In this document: positions 57,022 through 64,000 of the stretch, one piece after another
Numbering within the stretch: the first letter of the stretch is position 1
Layout of the letters: the number at the start of each line of letters is the position of its first letter
DNA from: Actinomadura meyerae
GTDB lineage: Bacteria > Actinomycetota > Actinomycetes > Streptosporangiales > Streptosporangiaceae
Direction: 5' to 3'
Length of the DNA: 64,000 nucleotides
Assembly: GCF_900188445.1 (NCBI RefSeq)
Contig: NZ_FZOR01000039.1
Location: 21,929-85,928 of the forward strand
The notes under the pieces: model-generated
The model's database searches: none
The model's input: the letters and a program-made list of their open reading frames with translations, nothing else
What the model was told of the DNA's origin: nothing
Translations under genes and position numbers: made by a program

Positions 57022-57039
57022 GACGGCCCCACGGCCGTC
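57022..57039 (-). terminator. Hairpin downstream of the DUF397 array
   Basis: GACGGCC (57022-57028) pairs with GGCCGTC (57033-57039) over a 4-base loop. It lies about 90 bases after the last intact DUF397 stop on the minus strand and is a candidate operon terminator. Confidence 0.4.
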
Positions 57040-57053
57040 GCCCTAGAGGCCAG

Positions 57054-57126
57054 TACGCCGAGGGGTTGGACTGACGCCCGCGCTGGTGACCTGCCATGAC
57101 CGGGTCGGGGACTGCTGGAAGGGGCG
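57054..57126. repeat. 73-bp flanking repeat, copy 1
   Basis: This segment is nearly identical to 56338-56410 and 57578-57650. It abuts the 3' end of a DUF397 gene in each case. Between the first two DUF397 genes (57323-57367) a shortened version remains. Confidence 0.8.
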
Positions 57127-57127
57127 G

Positions 57128-57322
57128 TCAGCGGGTCGGATGCCGCTTGACCTGCTCGATCAGTTCGGCGAACGCCGCAACCGACAGGGGCAGGTAACCC
57201 CCGTCCGGGTCCTTGCTGTCACGCACCCCGATCCCGGCCCCGGGCTCAAGCCGTCCCAGCTCAAGGCAGTGCTCGTCGTTCGCTCCGCCGCTGTGGGTGC
57301 TCTTGCGCCACTGAACGTTCAT
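57128..57322 (-). CDS. DUF397 protein (array copy 1)
   Basis: The 64-residue protein has the DUF397 pattern QWRKSTHSGG, CLELG, GIGVRDSKDPDGGYL and FAELIEQVK. In Streptomyces such proteins (AbaA OrfD/BldB-like neighbours) partner HTH/DUF5753 regulators. This is the last member of the minus-strand operon headed by the HTH gene at 58658. It is over 80 percent identical in sequence to the next copy, so the array arose by recent duplication. Confidence 0.9.
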   Translation of the reverse strand: MNVQWRKSTHSGGANDEHCLELGRLEPGAGIGVRDSKDPDGGYLPLSVAAFAELIEQVKRHPTR

Positions 57323-57367
57323 GTGTACTGCTCCAAGTACGCCGAGAGGGTGTGGCCGACGGGGCGG

Positions 57368-57562
57368 TCAGCGGGTCGGCAACTGCTTGACTTGCTCGAT
57401 CAGGTCGGCGAACACCGCAACCGACAGGGTCAGGTAACCCCCGTCCGGGTCCTTGCTGTCACGCACACCGATCCCGGCCCCTGGCGCAAGTCGTCCCAGC
57501 TCAACGCAAGCCTTGTCGTCAACGCCGCCACTGTGAGAGCTCTTCCGCCATTGGACGCTCAT
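57368..57562 (-). CDS. DUF397 protein (array copy 2)
   Basis: The 64-residue product (SVQWRKSSHSGGVDDKACVELG, then GAGIGVRDSKDPDGGYL; partial motifs) differs from copy 1 mostly in the N-terminal third. An in-frame start 33 bases upstream lies in the repeat and is not used. The 45-base gap to copy 1 holds a shortened flank. Confidence 0.9.
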   Translation of the reverse strand: MSVQWRKSSHSGGVDDKACVELGRLAPGAGIGVRDSKDPDGGYLTLSVAVFADLIEQVKQLPTR

Positions 57563-57577
57563 GTGAACTGCTCCTAG

Positions 57578-57650
57578 TACACCGAGGGGTTGCACTGACG
57601 CCCGCGCAGGTGACCTGCCATGACCGGGTCGGGGCCTGCTGGAAGGGACG
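57578..57650. repeat. 73-bp flanking repeat, copy 2
   Basis: This is the third copy of the flank described at 57054 and 56338. It sits between DUF397 copies 2 and 3 and shares about nine of ten bases with the other copies by eye. Confidence 0.8.
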
Positions 57651-57651
57651 G

Positions 57652-57846
57652 TCAGCGGGTCGGCAACCGCTTGACCTGCTCGATCAGGTCGGCGAACTGC
57701 ACAGGCGACAGGGCGAGGTGACCTCCGTCCGGGTTCTTGCTGTCACGGACCCCGATCTCGGCCCCCGGCTCAAGTCGCCCCAGCTCAACGCAGTGCTCGT
57801 CATCCGCTCCGCCGCTGTGGGTGCTCTTGCGCCACTGAATGATCAT
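57652..57846 (-). CDS. DUF397 protein (array copy 3)
   Basis: The 64-residue protein (MIIQWRKSTHSGGADDEHC, AEIGVRDSKNPDGGHLAL) is directly coupled to the HTH/DUF5753 gene by an ATGA overlap at 57843-57846. It is thus the original partner in the array; copies 1 and 2 lie beyond it on the same transcript. Confidence 0.9.
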   Translation of the reverse strand: MIIQWRKSTHSGGADDEHCVELGRLEPGAEIGVRDSKNPDGGHLALSPVQFADLIEQVKRLPTR

Positions 57847-58658
57847 TCGTAGCTCTCCAAGTACCGCTTGATGATCTCGCGCGAGTCCTCCAGGGAGGCC
57901 GCTTTCGCGCCGATACGATCGAACTTAACCGACAATTCGCGAACCTCGCCAGGTGTTTCGATCAAGCGGCCACCGTTCTGGGCACCCGAGTAGGCGATGT
58001 CGCGGCTCTCCAGGCTGAGGATCTGCAGCGACCCGTCAACACCAAGATGAGCGCCCGACTTGAACGGGACGATACGTAGGCTGACCTGCGGTAGGTCAGC
58101 CATGGTGAGCAAGTGCTCCAACTGCGCCTTGTGCACCTCCGGGCTGCCGACCTCACGTGCCAGCACGCTCTCATCGATCGTTGCCCACAACTCGACCTCT
58201 GTTCCCCGCTCAAAGAAGGATTTCTTCCGCGCAACACGCCTCTCCATGGCGGCTTCAAAGTCCTTCGGCGTGCCCGACTGAACGTAGGCCCAGGTGTATT
58301 CGTCGGTCTGGAGGGCGAGCGGGATCACCTGACCGTGGTAGGTCTTGATCAAAGTCGCTTCCTGCTCGTACTTGACAAGTTGCTTGCCCCAGTTGGGGTC
58401 GTGAGCCATTCGGGCAAACCAGAGCAAGAGCTGAAATAGCAGGCCCGTCCCGAAGTGTCGGTCCAGCGCTCTGGCGTGGTCGTCTTGCAGCCGCCGCCGT
58501 CCCGCCTCGAAGTTGGATACAGTCCCCCGCGTTACTCCCATGATTTCCCCGCACTGAGTCAGTGAGAGCCCCATCTTCTCCCGCCAAAACCGCAGGTAGA
58601 AGGCCAGGAAGTACCACATCGAGACCTTCGGGTCGAGGGGTTCGCGAACGATCGGCAT
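57843..58658 (-). CDS. HTH (XRE) regulator with DUF5753 domain
   Basis: The ATG at 58658 has GGGAGGA 5 bases ahead; the product is 271 residues. The N-terminal HTH is GLSLTQCGEIMGVTRGTVSNFEAGRR, and the C-terminal DUF5753 domain carries the usual YEQEATLIKTYHGQVIPLALQTDEY, ERRVARKKSFFERG and GVDGSLQILSL blocks. WhiJ-like proteins of this type act with DUF397 partners in development or antibiotic control. It is divergent from the ATPase gene at 58760. Confidence 0.9.
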   Translation of the reverse strand: MPIVREPLDPKVSMWYFLAFYLRFWREKMGLSLTQCGEIMGVTRGTVSNFEAGRRRLQDDHARALDRHFGTGLLFQLLLWFARMAHDPNWGKQLVKYEQEATLIKTYHGQVIPLALQTDEYTWAYVQSGTPKDFEAAMERRVARKKSFFERGTEVELWATIDESVLAREVGSPEVHKAQLEHLLTMADLPQVSLRIVPFKSGAHLGVDGSLQILSLESRDIAYSGAQNGGRLIETPGEVRELSVKFDRIGAKAASLEDSREIIKRYLESYE

Positions 58659-58759
58659 GGCGTCCTCCCTGTATTCGTCTTCGATGACTACAGGCAAAAA
58701 GTAGAACAGCCCGGTGATCCTTGTCACAGGAAATCGGAATCTCGGGCAAGGACGGGACG

Positions 58760-59188
58760 ATGGCGATGACGGCGGCCGCAGAGCCGATCATGCCCCTGAT
58801 GGGCACACCTTCCGCAGTGGGGCAGGCGCGTACATTCACGGACATACAAATTCGTAAATGGGGCTACCCGCACATCCTCGACAGCGCGCTTGTCATCGTT
58901 TCCGAACTCGTCACCAACGCGGCCCGCCAGACGCCGGACAAGGAGATCCGCCTCCAGCTCAGCCGGGACGACTACGGGATCATCATCGCCGTCTGGGACG
59001 CCGACCACGCGCTGCCCGAGGCCAAGCCGCCGACCGAACTCACCCTCGAAGACCTCGACCTGTCCGCAGAGGCGTTCGACGACAACGGCGGCTGGGGCCT
59101 GCGCATCGTCCAGGCCCTGTCCGCCAGATGCGGTGTCACCACCGACCCGGCCGGCGGCAAGTGGGTGTGGTCACGCATGCACCCGTAG
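58760..59188 (+). CDS. GHKL ATP-binding protein (RsbW-like anti-sigma type), module 1
   Basis: This 142-residue protein is a single HATPase domain: N-box SELVTNAARQTPD, G1 box AVWDADHALPE and G2 box GGWGLRIVQAL. AAGGCAAGGACGGG precedes the ATG. Such stand-alone kinases phosphorylate anti-sigma antagonists or act beside WhiJ/AbaA-type loci. The next gene, a small unknown protein, follows after 82 bases and recurs beside the second ATPase. Confidence 0.85.
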   Translation: MAMTAAAEPIMPLMGTPSAVGQARTFTDIQIRKWGYPHILDSALVIVSELVTNAARQTPDKEIRLQLSRDDYGIIIAVWDADHALPEAKPPTELTLEDLDLSAEAFDDNGGWGLRIVQALSARCGVTTDPAGGKWVWSRMHP

Positions 59189-59270
59189 CGGACGGCTCCC
59201 CGCGCGCACGCCGCGCCCGCGTCCGCACCGAAACCCCGGCCAACGCCCCTCAACGCGAGGTAGCACGAAG

Positions 59271-59570
59271 ATGACCATTGACGATCAGACGGCCATGCCG
59301 GCACAGGGACGGCGCGCGTTCCTGGCCGCTCTCGATGAGGCCGTGCGCAGGCGCGGCGGGATGGCGTGCGGCATCGTCCAGCGCAGCGGCACCCCCGTCC
59401 TGTACGTGATCAACACCCACGCACCCGGCAGGTCCACCGAGGTCGGCGCCGACTACATCGGCGGCGCATGGATGTTCACCTGGGCCGGTACCGGCGCCAC
59501 CATCAGCGCGGCCGAAGCCCCGACCACCGCAGCCGACGCGATCGCCCGAGCGGTCGGAGCTCATCCGTGA
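59271..59570 (+). CDS. Small unknown protein beside ATPase module 1
   Basis: The 99-residue protein has two conserved-looking parts: RGGMACGIVQRSGTPVLYVIN and GGAWMFTWAGTGATISAAEAPTTAADAIARAVG. The second reads like a strand with two Trp followed by a helix. A similar arrangement is in the protein at 60097, so the two seem paralogous. No domain is recognised. Confidence 0.65.
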   Translation: MTIDDQTAMPAQGRRAFLAALDEAVRRRGGMACGIVQRSGTPVLYVINTHAPGRSTEVGADYIGGAWMFTWAGTGATISAAEAPTTAADAIARAVGAHP

Positions 59571-59689
59571 CCACAACCGCCGATATCCGCACCTGGCCAC
59601 GTCGACGCATCACAACCAGACCCGCCCATCACCCGAGGCCGGGCGGCGTGGCGCTCATTCCGCCGCGCCGCCCAGCGTTCACCGGGCAG

Positions 59690-60100
59690 TCATCGGACGA
59701 CCTCGAACCAGACGGTGTGCCGTCCGTCTTCCGCGCGAAGGGTGCCCCAGCGGTCGGCCAGCTCACGCACCATGAGGAGCCCGCGACCGGCCTCGTCCCA
59801 CGCCGAACTCTGCACGGGGATCACTGGACGTCCTTCCGAGCCTCCGTCGTCCTGAATCTCCACCCGCAGCCGCACGGCGGAGGCGAGCAGGGTCACCCAC
59901 ACTCCGCCCCCGACCCGCCCGCTGGCGCTGTGCCGGACGGCGTTGGTGGCGACCTCGCAGACGAGCAGGTCCACATCGTCCAGGTCGAACCCGTCCACGA
60001 CCTGGGACAGCGCACGCCGCACCCGAGCCCGTACCTCCCGGACGTCCAGGACGCCGCCCGAGCACACCCGCTCGGTGTGCACCTCGTCCCACACGATCAC
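59690..60100 (-). CDS. GHKL ATP-binding protein (RsbW-like), module 2
   Basis: From the GTG at 60100, which overlaps the stop of the upstream gene (GTGA), the product is 136 residues. N-box CEVATNAVRHSASG, G1 IQDDGGSEGRP and G2 GRGLLMVRELADRWG are visible. It is the second stand-alone HATPase of the region, convergent to module 1, and is translated together with the small protein at 60097. Confidence 0.83.
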   Translation of the reverse strand: MIVWDEVHTERVCSGGVLDVREVRARVRRALSQVVDGFDLDDVDLLVCEVATNAVRHSASGRVGGGVWVTLLASAVRLRVEIQDDGGSEGRPVIPVQSSAWDEAGRGLLMVRELADRWGTLRAEDGRHTVWFEVVR

Positions 60101-60414
60101 CGGGTCACCCCGGCGATCAGTTCGGCCGCCACCGGCGCCGACCGAGCCGGCGTCCGGTGAGCGGCGTCCCACAGGTACGACCACCCGCTCCGGTCCTGGA
60201 CGACGAGCACCGCGATCGACCGCCGCCGCGATACTGCCGGCACCGCCAGCACGGGCTCGGCCCGCCCGTGCATGTACAGCACCGAGCCCCGCCCGAGGCC
60301 GCGCAGGCTCACCATCAGCCTGACCAGCAACTCCACCCGCTCCATGGTCATGGCCGGTACCGCCATCCGGCCTCGCGGGCACGGCGGAGATGAGGTGTTG
60401 GGTAGGTTCGTCAT
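60097..60414 (-). CDS. Small unknown protein beside ATPase module 2
   Basis: The 105-residue protein shows GRGSVLYMHGRAEPVLAVPAV and LVVQDRSGWSYLWDAAHRTPARSAPVAAELIAGV. The order PVLxV, then WxYxW and an Ala-rich helix is shared with the protein at 59271. It overlaps the ATPase gene by 4 bases. Function unknown. Confidence 0.65.
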   Translation of the reverse strand: MTNLPNTSSPPCPRGRMAVPAMTMERVELLVRLMVSLRGLGRGSVLYMHGRAEPVLAVPAVSRRRSIAVLVVQDRSGWSYLWDAAHRTPARSAPVAAELIAGVTR

Positions 60415-60557
60415 GGGTCCGACTCCTTGTCAGTCGGGTCAAGGCCCCGGGCCGGTGGTGCAAGCACCGCCCCGGGGCCGCTCCTTTTCCTGCCGATGGC
60501 CTGCAGGCGATCAACTTCTTGTGGAACGCTCTGCAAAGCATGCATTACTCAGAGTGG

Positions 60558-60591
60558 GGATGCAAGGGTTGCATTAACATTGCTTGCATCC
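60558..60591. promoter_or_regulatory. Inverted repeat upstream of HTH/DUF5753 gene
   Basis: GGATGCAAG (60558-60566) and CTTGCATCC (60583-60591) are perfect inverted repeats with a 16-base centre that holds another TTGCAT. The words TGCAA/TTGCA and ATGCAT recur in 60531-60547. It is in the divergent gap of 240 bases between the small gene at 60414 and the HTH gene at 60655 and is a likely autoregulatory site. Confidence 0.6.
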
Positions 60592-60654
60592 GTGAGACGC
60601 GGCGTGTGCGGGGCAGGCGCGTCTTGCGTCCTCAGTCAGGTGGAAGGAGCCACG

Positions 60655-61521
60655 GTGGGAGCACCGACGGTGCGTCTTCGACGTCTCGCGGCCGAGCTTC
60701 GCCAGCTACGCAAGGTCAGTGAGCTCACGCGCGAGCAGGTGAACGAGAAGACGGGCATCAACGTCGCCACCCTCTACCGGATCGAGACCGCCCGCGTCCG
60801 CCCTCAGGCGCGGACGCTGACCAGCCTCTTGGACGTGTACCGAGTGGCTGAGCCGAAGCGCACCGAACTGAAGACCTTGCTCAAGCAATCGGCAACTCGC
60901 GGCTGGCTGCACACCTTCGCCTCGGAACTTCCGGAGCGGTACGCCTCCTACATCGAGTTCGAGTCCGAGGCGTCTGACGTGCTGAACTATGAGTGCCTGT
61001 TCATCCCTGGTCTGCTCCAGACCGAGCGTTACGCCAGAGCTGCGGTCAGCGGTGCTCTCCCGGAGTCATCCCGTGAGGAGATCGAGAGCCGTGTCGAGGC
61101 GAGGATGCGGAGGCAGGCGGCACTCACCAAAGAGCAGCCGCTGAAGCTGTGGGCGATCGTGGACGAGGCCGCCGTCCGCCGTGTCGTCGGTGGCGCCGAG
61201 GTCATGCGAGAACAGCTCGATCACCTACTCGCGGTCACTGAACTCCCCAATGTGCATCTCCAGGTGATCCCCTTCGACGCAGGCGGCCATCCAGGTATGA
61301 CCGGGTCCTTCGTCGTCATGAACTTCGCTGAAGGCGTTGGGAGCGACATCGTCTACCTCGAGAGTCAGGCAGGCGATATCTTTCTTGAAGAGGAAGCCGA
61401 CATCGCTCGATACAACCTGGTAAGCACGCATCTCCGCGCTGGGGCGCTCAGCCCGAGCGCATCCGCTTCATTGATCGCTGCGGCGGCGGAAGCCCTCTGT
61501 CCTGGCAAAGGAGAACGATGA
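60655..61521 (+). CDS. HTH (XRE) regulator with DUF5753 domain
   Basis: The GTG at 60655 has GGAAGGAG 5 bases ahead; the product is 288 residues. The HTH is ELTREQVNEKTGINVATLYRIETARVRP (partial), and DUF5753 follows with YIEFESEASDVLNYECLFIPGLLQTERYAR, RMRRQAALTK and GGHPGMTGSFVVMNF. It overlaps its DUF397 partner by ATGA. A longer frame to 60427 has no ribosome site and crosses the operator. Confidence 0.9.
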   Translation: MGAPTVRLRRLAAELRQLRKVSELTREQVNEKTGINVATLYRIETARVRPQARTLTSLLDVYRVAEPKRTELKTLLKQSATRGWLHTFASELPERYASYIEFESEASDVLNYECLFIPGLLQTERYARAAVSGALPESSREEIESRVEARMRRQAALTKEQPLKLWAIVDEAAVRRVVGGAEVMREQLDHLLAVTELPNVHLQVIPFDAGGHPGMTGSFVVMNFAEGVGSDIVYLESQAGDIFLEEEADIARYNLVSTHLRAGALSPSASASLIAAAAEALCPGKGER

Positions 61522-61724
61522 CCATGGCGCACGACATATCGCGTGCCCAGTGGCGGAAGAGCAGCAGGAGCGGCGGTAACGGCAACTGTGTCGAGGTCGC
61601 CGACCTCCCGGTGGGAGTCGGTGTGCGGGACAGTAAGGCCCCGGACGCTGGGCACCTGAACTTTGCCCCTGAAGCGTGGGCCACCTTCCTGACACAGGTG
61701 AAGACCGGGTACTACGACCGTTGA
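61518..61724 (+). CDS. DUF397 protein
   Basis: This 68-residue DUF397 protein (RAQWRKSSRSGGNGNCVEVADL, GVGVRDSKAPDAGHL; partial motifs) is coupled to the HTH/DUF5753 gene by a 4-base overlap. It is less similar to the array members at 57-58 kb than they are to each other, so it is an older paralogue. Confidence 0.9.
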   Translation: MTMAHDISRAQWRKSSRSGGNGNCVEVADLPVGVGVRDSKAPDAGHLNFAPEAWATFLTQVKTGYYDR

Positions 61725-62004
61725 CCCGTCTTCGACACCACCTTCTCTAATGGTCCGTCTGCCGGGAGTCTCGTCCCCGGGCGCCGGACACCAGCTCGGG
61801 CGGTAAGGCGCTCCCCCCGGCCCGAACTCCAGATTCCGCGATGATCGCCATCCTCTCCCGGCGGTCTTGGGGGCCACTCTTCTGTCCCATGGCGGTGAGC
61901 ACTTGTCGAGGTGTGCGCACGGACGCTTGACGGTGGGGGCGGCGCCTCGGAGGATCGACGTAGTCGCATGCAAGCCGACGCATGCGCTGGTGCCGGAGGT
62001 CAGC
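61725..62004. other. Intergenic region, 280 bases
   Basis: No convincing gene is seen. Two GCATGC palindromes (61966-61971 and 61980-61985), 14 bases apart, lie just before the next start and might be a regulator site. The GGAGGTC ribosome site of the next gene closes the region. Confidence 0.3.
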
Positions 62005-62262
62005 ATGGCTCTGGAGTTCTACGGCAAGGACGACACCAGCAAGAACCAGGGCTCGCCGGCCGTCTTCCTGGACCGTGCGAGACGCGAACTCGTGATCCAG
62101 GGGTGGACGGAGACCGATGCCGCCGTGCTGGCCGAGATCTCGTCCTACAGCCGCACGGCCGAGAACGAGTCTTCGGTGCGAGTTCCTGCGCGCATGAAGC
62201 CGATGATATTGAAGGTCTTGGAGGCGCTCGATGGGGACGCCGCTGACCAACGAGAAGTTTGA
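62005..62262 (+). CDS. Small unknown protein, partner of the DUF6879 gene
   Basis: The 85-residue protein (MALEFYGKDDTSKNQGSPAVFLD at the start; then VIQGWTETDAAVLAEIS and VPARMKPMILKVLEAL) is of a type often found beside DUF6879 and HTH/DUF5753 genes. GGAGG lies 6 bases before the ATG. It overlaps the DUF6879 gene by 32 bases, so both are co-translated. No domain assigned. Confidence 0.7.
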   Translation: MALEFYGKDDTSKNQGSPAVFLDRARRELVIQGWTETDAAVLAEISSYSRTAENESSVRVPARMKPMILKVLEALDGDAADQREV

Positions 62263-62749
62263 AGACCTTCTCGCCGCAGCGACCAGTTCCGCCGTCCACC
62301 TTGAGTTGCGTGACGCCTACATGGCGGATGCCTCTTTCGTGGCGTGGCTTGAAACCGGCGACGTGTCCACCGATGCCAACGATGAGTGGTGGATATCGAC
62401 GGTCGGAAAGGCGGTTTCGAGAGGGGTTGATGTTCGACGGGCGCGGATTGTCTCCGAGCCGCTCTCTGATTACACTCGCTGGCTCTGGGAGTGTACGGAT
62501 TCGGTTAACTTGACGGCGGGGGAGCAGGTGCGGTGGCTGCCTCGCCATCGGAGCGCCGGCCTGCTGACACCGCCAAGCGACTTCTGGGTCTTCGACTCTG
62601 CTGTCCTCGTGTGGAATCATTTTGCTGGGGACGGAGAATGGGCTGGTAACGAAGTGACCCGCGATAAATCCTTGGTCGCGCAGTGCTCCACTGCCTTCGC
62701 GGCCGTGTGGCAGCGTGCGATCGATCACGGTGAGTACCGGCCCTCCTGA
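62231..62749 (+). CDS. DUF6879 family protein
   Basis: The 172-residue protein has the DUF6879 pattern: FEDLLAAATSSAVHLELRDAY, VDVRRARIVSEPLSDYTRWLWE, GEQVRWLPRH and FWVFDSAVLVWNHF. It starts inside the preceding gene and ends 9 bases before the HTH/DUF5753 gene, so the three form an operon. Such proteins are proposed partners of this regulator type in actinomycetes; function unknown. Confidence 0.85.
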   Translation: MGTPLTNEKFEDLLAAATSSAVHLELRDAYMADASFVAWLETGDVSTDANDEWWISTVGKAVSRGVDVRRARIVSEPLSDYTRWLWECTDSVNLTAGEQVRWLPRHRSAGLLTPPSDFWVFDSAVLVWNHFAGDGEWAGNEVTRDKSLVAQCSTAFAAVWQRAIDHGEYRPS

Positions 62750-62758
62750 CGTCCATCC

Positions 62759-63607
62759 ATGTCGATCCCCCCGTCATCATCCGTCCAGCGGGCCCGTGAG
62801 GCGCTGGCCGTCCGGCTGCGGGAGATCCGTCTGGATTCTGGACTATCGGCCCGGGAGGTGGCCGCCGCGTGCGGTTGGCACGAGTCGAAATGCAGTCGCA
62901 TACAGAGCGGCCGGCAGGCCGTTACGGACTCCGACATCAGGGCATGGTGCGCGGCATGTGGAGCGGATGAGTCGATCGCGGTCGAATTAGTGGCGATCAA
63001 TCGCCAACTCGACTCGGCTTATGTGGAGTGGCGGCGCATGCAGCGTGGCGGCCTGAAACGCCTGCAGGATGCCGTAATGCCACTGTGGGAGCAGACCGCG
63101 AGTTTCAGGATTTACGAGCCGGGCGTTGTGCCCGGTTTTCTGCAGACCGAGGGCTATGCCGGTGCGCTGCTCGCCAGGATAGCCGACTTCTTCTCGCTTC
63201 CCGATGGTGGTGACGAGGCGGCCAAGGCGAGGGTCGGGCGGCAGCGACTGCTCTACGGCGGGGGCCATCGCTTCGCGGTCGTCATTGAGGAGTCGGTGTT
63301 GCGCACGAGCATCGGTGACGTTGCTGTGATGGCCGGGCAACTCGGCCATCTGCTCGACATCATGACGCTGCCCTCCATGTCGCTCGGTATTATTCCGTTC
63401 TCTGTTTTTCGTGCCATGTGGCCGGTCGAGGGTTTCTGGATCCTGGACGACGAGCAGGTCGTCATCGAGACCGTCTCCGCGAAGGTCACAGTGCGCCAGG
63501 CCGACGAACTCGAGTTGTACCGGAGGACCTTCTCCGAACTCTCCTCGATGGCGGTTCACGGCAGTAGGGCGCGCGGTTTGATCACGGCCGCGATCGCCGC
63601 TCTCTGA
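62759..63607 (+). CDS. HTH (XRE) regulator with DUF5753 domain
   Basis: This 282-residue regulator has an HTH (LSAREVAAACGWHESKCSRIQSGR) and DUF5753 (YVEWRRMQRGGLKRLQ, FRIYEPGVVPGFLQTEGYA, GRQRLLYGGGHRFAVVIEESVL, MSLGIIPF). It ends 40-50 bases before the left end of the insertion sequence. It contains several AT-ending codons, and the whole 62-63.6 kb block has lower GC than the catabolic cluster, which suggests acquisition. Confidence 0.9.
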   Translation: MSIPPSSSVQRAREALAVRLREIRLDSGLSAREVAAACGWHESKCSRIQSGRQAVTDSDIRAWCAACGADESIAVELVAINRQLDSAYVEWRRMQRGGLKRLQDAVMPLWEQTASFRIYEPGVVPGFLQTEGYAGALLARIADFFSLPDGGDEAAKARVGRQRLLYGGGHRFAVVIEESVLRTSIGDVAVMAGQLGHLLDIMTLPSMSLGIIPFSVFRAMWPVEGFWILDDEQVVIETVSAKVTVRQADELELYRRTFSELSSMAVHGSRARGLITAAIAAL

Positions 63608-63639
63608 GCCTCGATCCACCGGGTGATTGCTGTTCAGGT

Positions 63640-64000
63640 TGCGGAAACGACAAAAGGGATGCCCCGTGGCCTGCGATGATGGGCTTGTCTAAGGTCCAGC
63701 AGCGCAGAAGCAACGAGGCATCCCGTAAGTGCAATCCTCTCATGTCTCATCGGCGGTGGCTGCCGCGTTCGACGAGCCGAACTTGATCGCCGATGCCGGG
63801 CTGGTGCCGGTGGTGCGGCTGGCCGAGCGGGCGGGGTTGCCCGAGCTGGCGGCCGAGGTGCTGCGCATCGGCGGTGCGCGCAACAGCGCCGGCGCCGCCC
63901 CGGCGGCGAAGGTGATGTCGCTGGTGGCGGCGATGTGCGCCGGAGCCGACAGCATCGATGACACCGACCGGTTGCGGCATGGGGCGATGCCGACCGCGTT
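63640..64000 (+). mobile_element. Left end of an IS1380-type insertion sequence (continues beyond window)
   Basis: The sequence after the HTH gene changes character: a TTGCGGAAACGACAAAAGGG stretch, then a pair of inverted words GGGATGCC (63656-63663) and GGCATCCC (63717-63724) that flank the promoter, then the transposase start. The exact left terminal repeat is not defined because the right end is missing. Confidence 0.65.
63729..64000 (+). CDS. IS1380-family transposase, N-terminal part
   Basis: The open frame from GTG 63729 to the window end encodes FDEPNLIADAGLVPVVRLAERAG, GGARNSAGAAPAAKVMSLVAAMCAGADSIDDTDRLRHGAMP. The words DEPNL-ADAGL-P and CAGADSIDDxDRLRHGAM are the standard start of actinobacterial IS1380 transposases. 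Incomplete only because the window ends. Confidence 0.85.
   Translation, partial: MQSSHVSSAVAAAFDEPNLIADAGLVPVVRLAERAGLPELAAEVLRIGGARNSAGAAPAAKVMSLVAAMCAGADSIDDTDRLRHGAMPTA

Noticed and set aside
60427..60654. N-terminal extension of the HTH/DUF5753 protein
   Set aside because: No ribosome site, poor composition, and it would run through the inverted-repeat operator; the GTG at 60655 has a strong ribosome site.
1..64000. tRNA, rRNA or riboswitch
   Set aside because: No cloverleaf-like segment with a TTCGA-type T-loop in context, no rRNA signature and no conserved riboswitch core was recognised.

Overview
The window is chromosomal DNA from a very high-GC actinomycete. NAD/F420-type catabolism, a bifunctional geosmin synthase, a conservon-type kinase/GTPase locus, DUF397 plus HTH/DUF5753 clusters and strong third-position G/C all point that way. 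The gene mix looks most like a Streptosporangiales/Thermomonosporaceae organism such as Actinomadura; that assignment is an inference from gene content, not from a marker gene. No rRNA, tRNA or CRISPR array was seen.

Left part (1-10 kb): a conservon-like operon (sensor kinase, DUF742 protein, small GTPase) that has no Roadblock gene in its usual place; a galactose-1-phosphate uridylyltransferase; a WD-like propeller protein; a PdxI-like aldo/keto reductase divergent from an XRE/MmyB-type regulator; and two secreted proteins (a LamG-fold protein and a PQQ-type sugar dehydrogenase).

10-18.7 kb is one tightly coupled minus-strand catabolic and transport operon: permease, lipoprotein and ATPase of a THI5/NMT1-type ABC importer, a Gfo/Idh/MocA oxidoreductase, a DUF993 aldolase-like protein, a sugar-isomerase-type TIM barrel and an NCS1-type permease. 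It is divergent from a LacI-family regulator. Pairs of GAAAGCGCTTTC-like operators, both spaced 13 bp, lie in front of this operon and in front of the secreted dehydrogenase. A further copy lies inside the DUF993 gene and is written with rare codons, so the whole block looks like one LacI regulon.

18.7-42.4 kb is mixed: a 41-residue peptide gene, a NADAR protein, an ECF sigma factor with a membrane partner, a 1189-residue membrane-anchored NTPase with 14 WD40 repeats, geosmin synthase, a three-gene molybdenum hydroxylase (with a hairpin element inserted in frame in the large subunit), an L-lactate permease, a STAS protein, a GPR1/FUN34/YaaH-type transporter, an HpnE/phytoene-desaturase-like flavoprotein, a PucR-type regulator with a 15-bp minisatellite at its N-terminus, an SGNH hydrolase, a maleylpyruvate-isomerase-type protein, a MHYT membrane sensor and two unrecognised small genes.

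42.4-56.3 kb is a steroid/secosteroid-type ring-cleavage cluster around an IclR regulator: HsaA, HsaB, HsaC and HsaD-like enzymes, two KstD-like flavoproteins, a KshB-like reductase, two SDRs (one lacking the catalytic lysine), and two separate translationally coupled pairs of an F420-type (LLM) oxidoreductase with an NTF2/SnoaL-like protein. KshA and HsaEFG are not in the window.

56.3-64 kb is an accessory region of lower GC: a degenerating tandem array of DUF397 genes with shared 73-bp flanks, three HTH/DUF5753 regulators, two anti-sigma-type ATPases each beside a small paralogous protein, a DUF6879 protein, and the left end of an IS1380-type insertion sequence that runs off the window.
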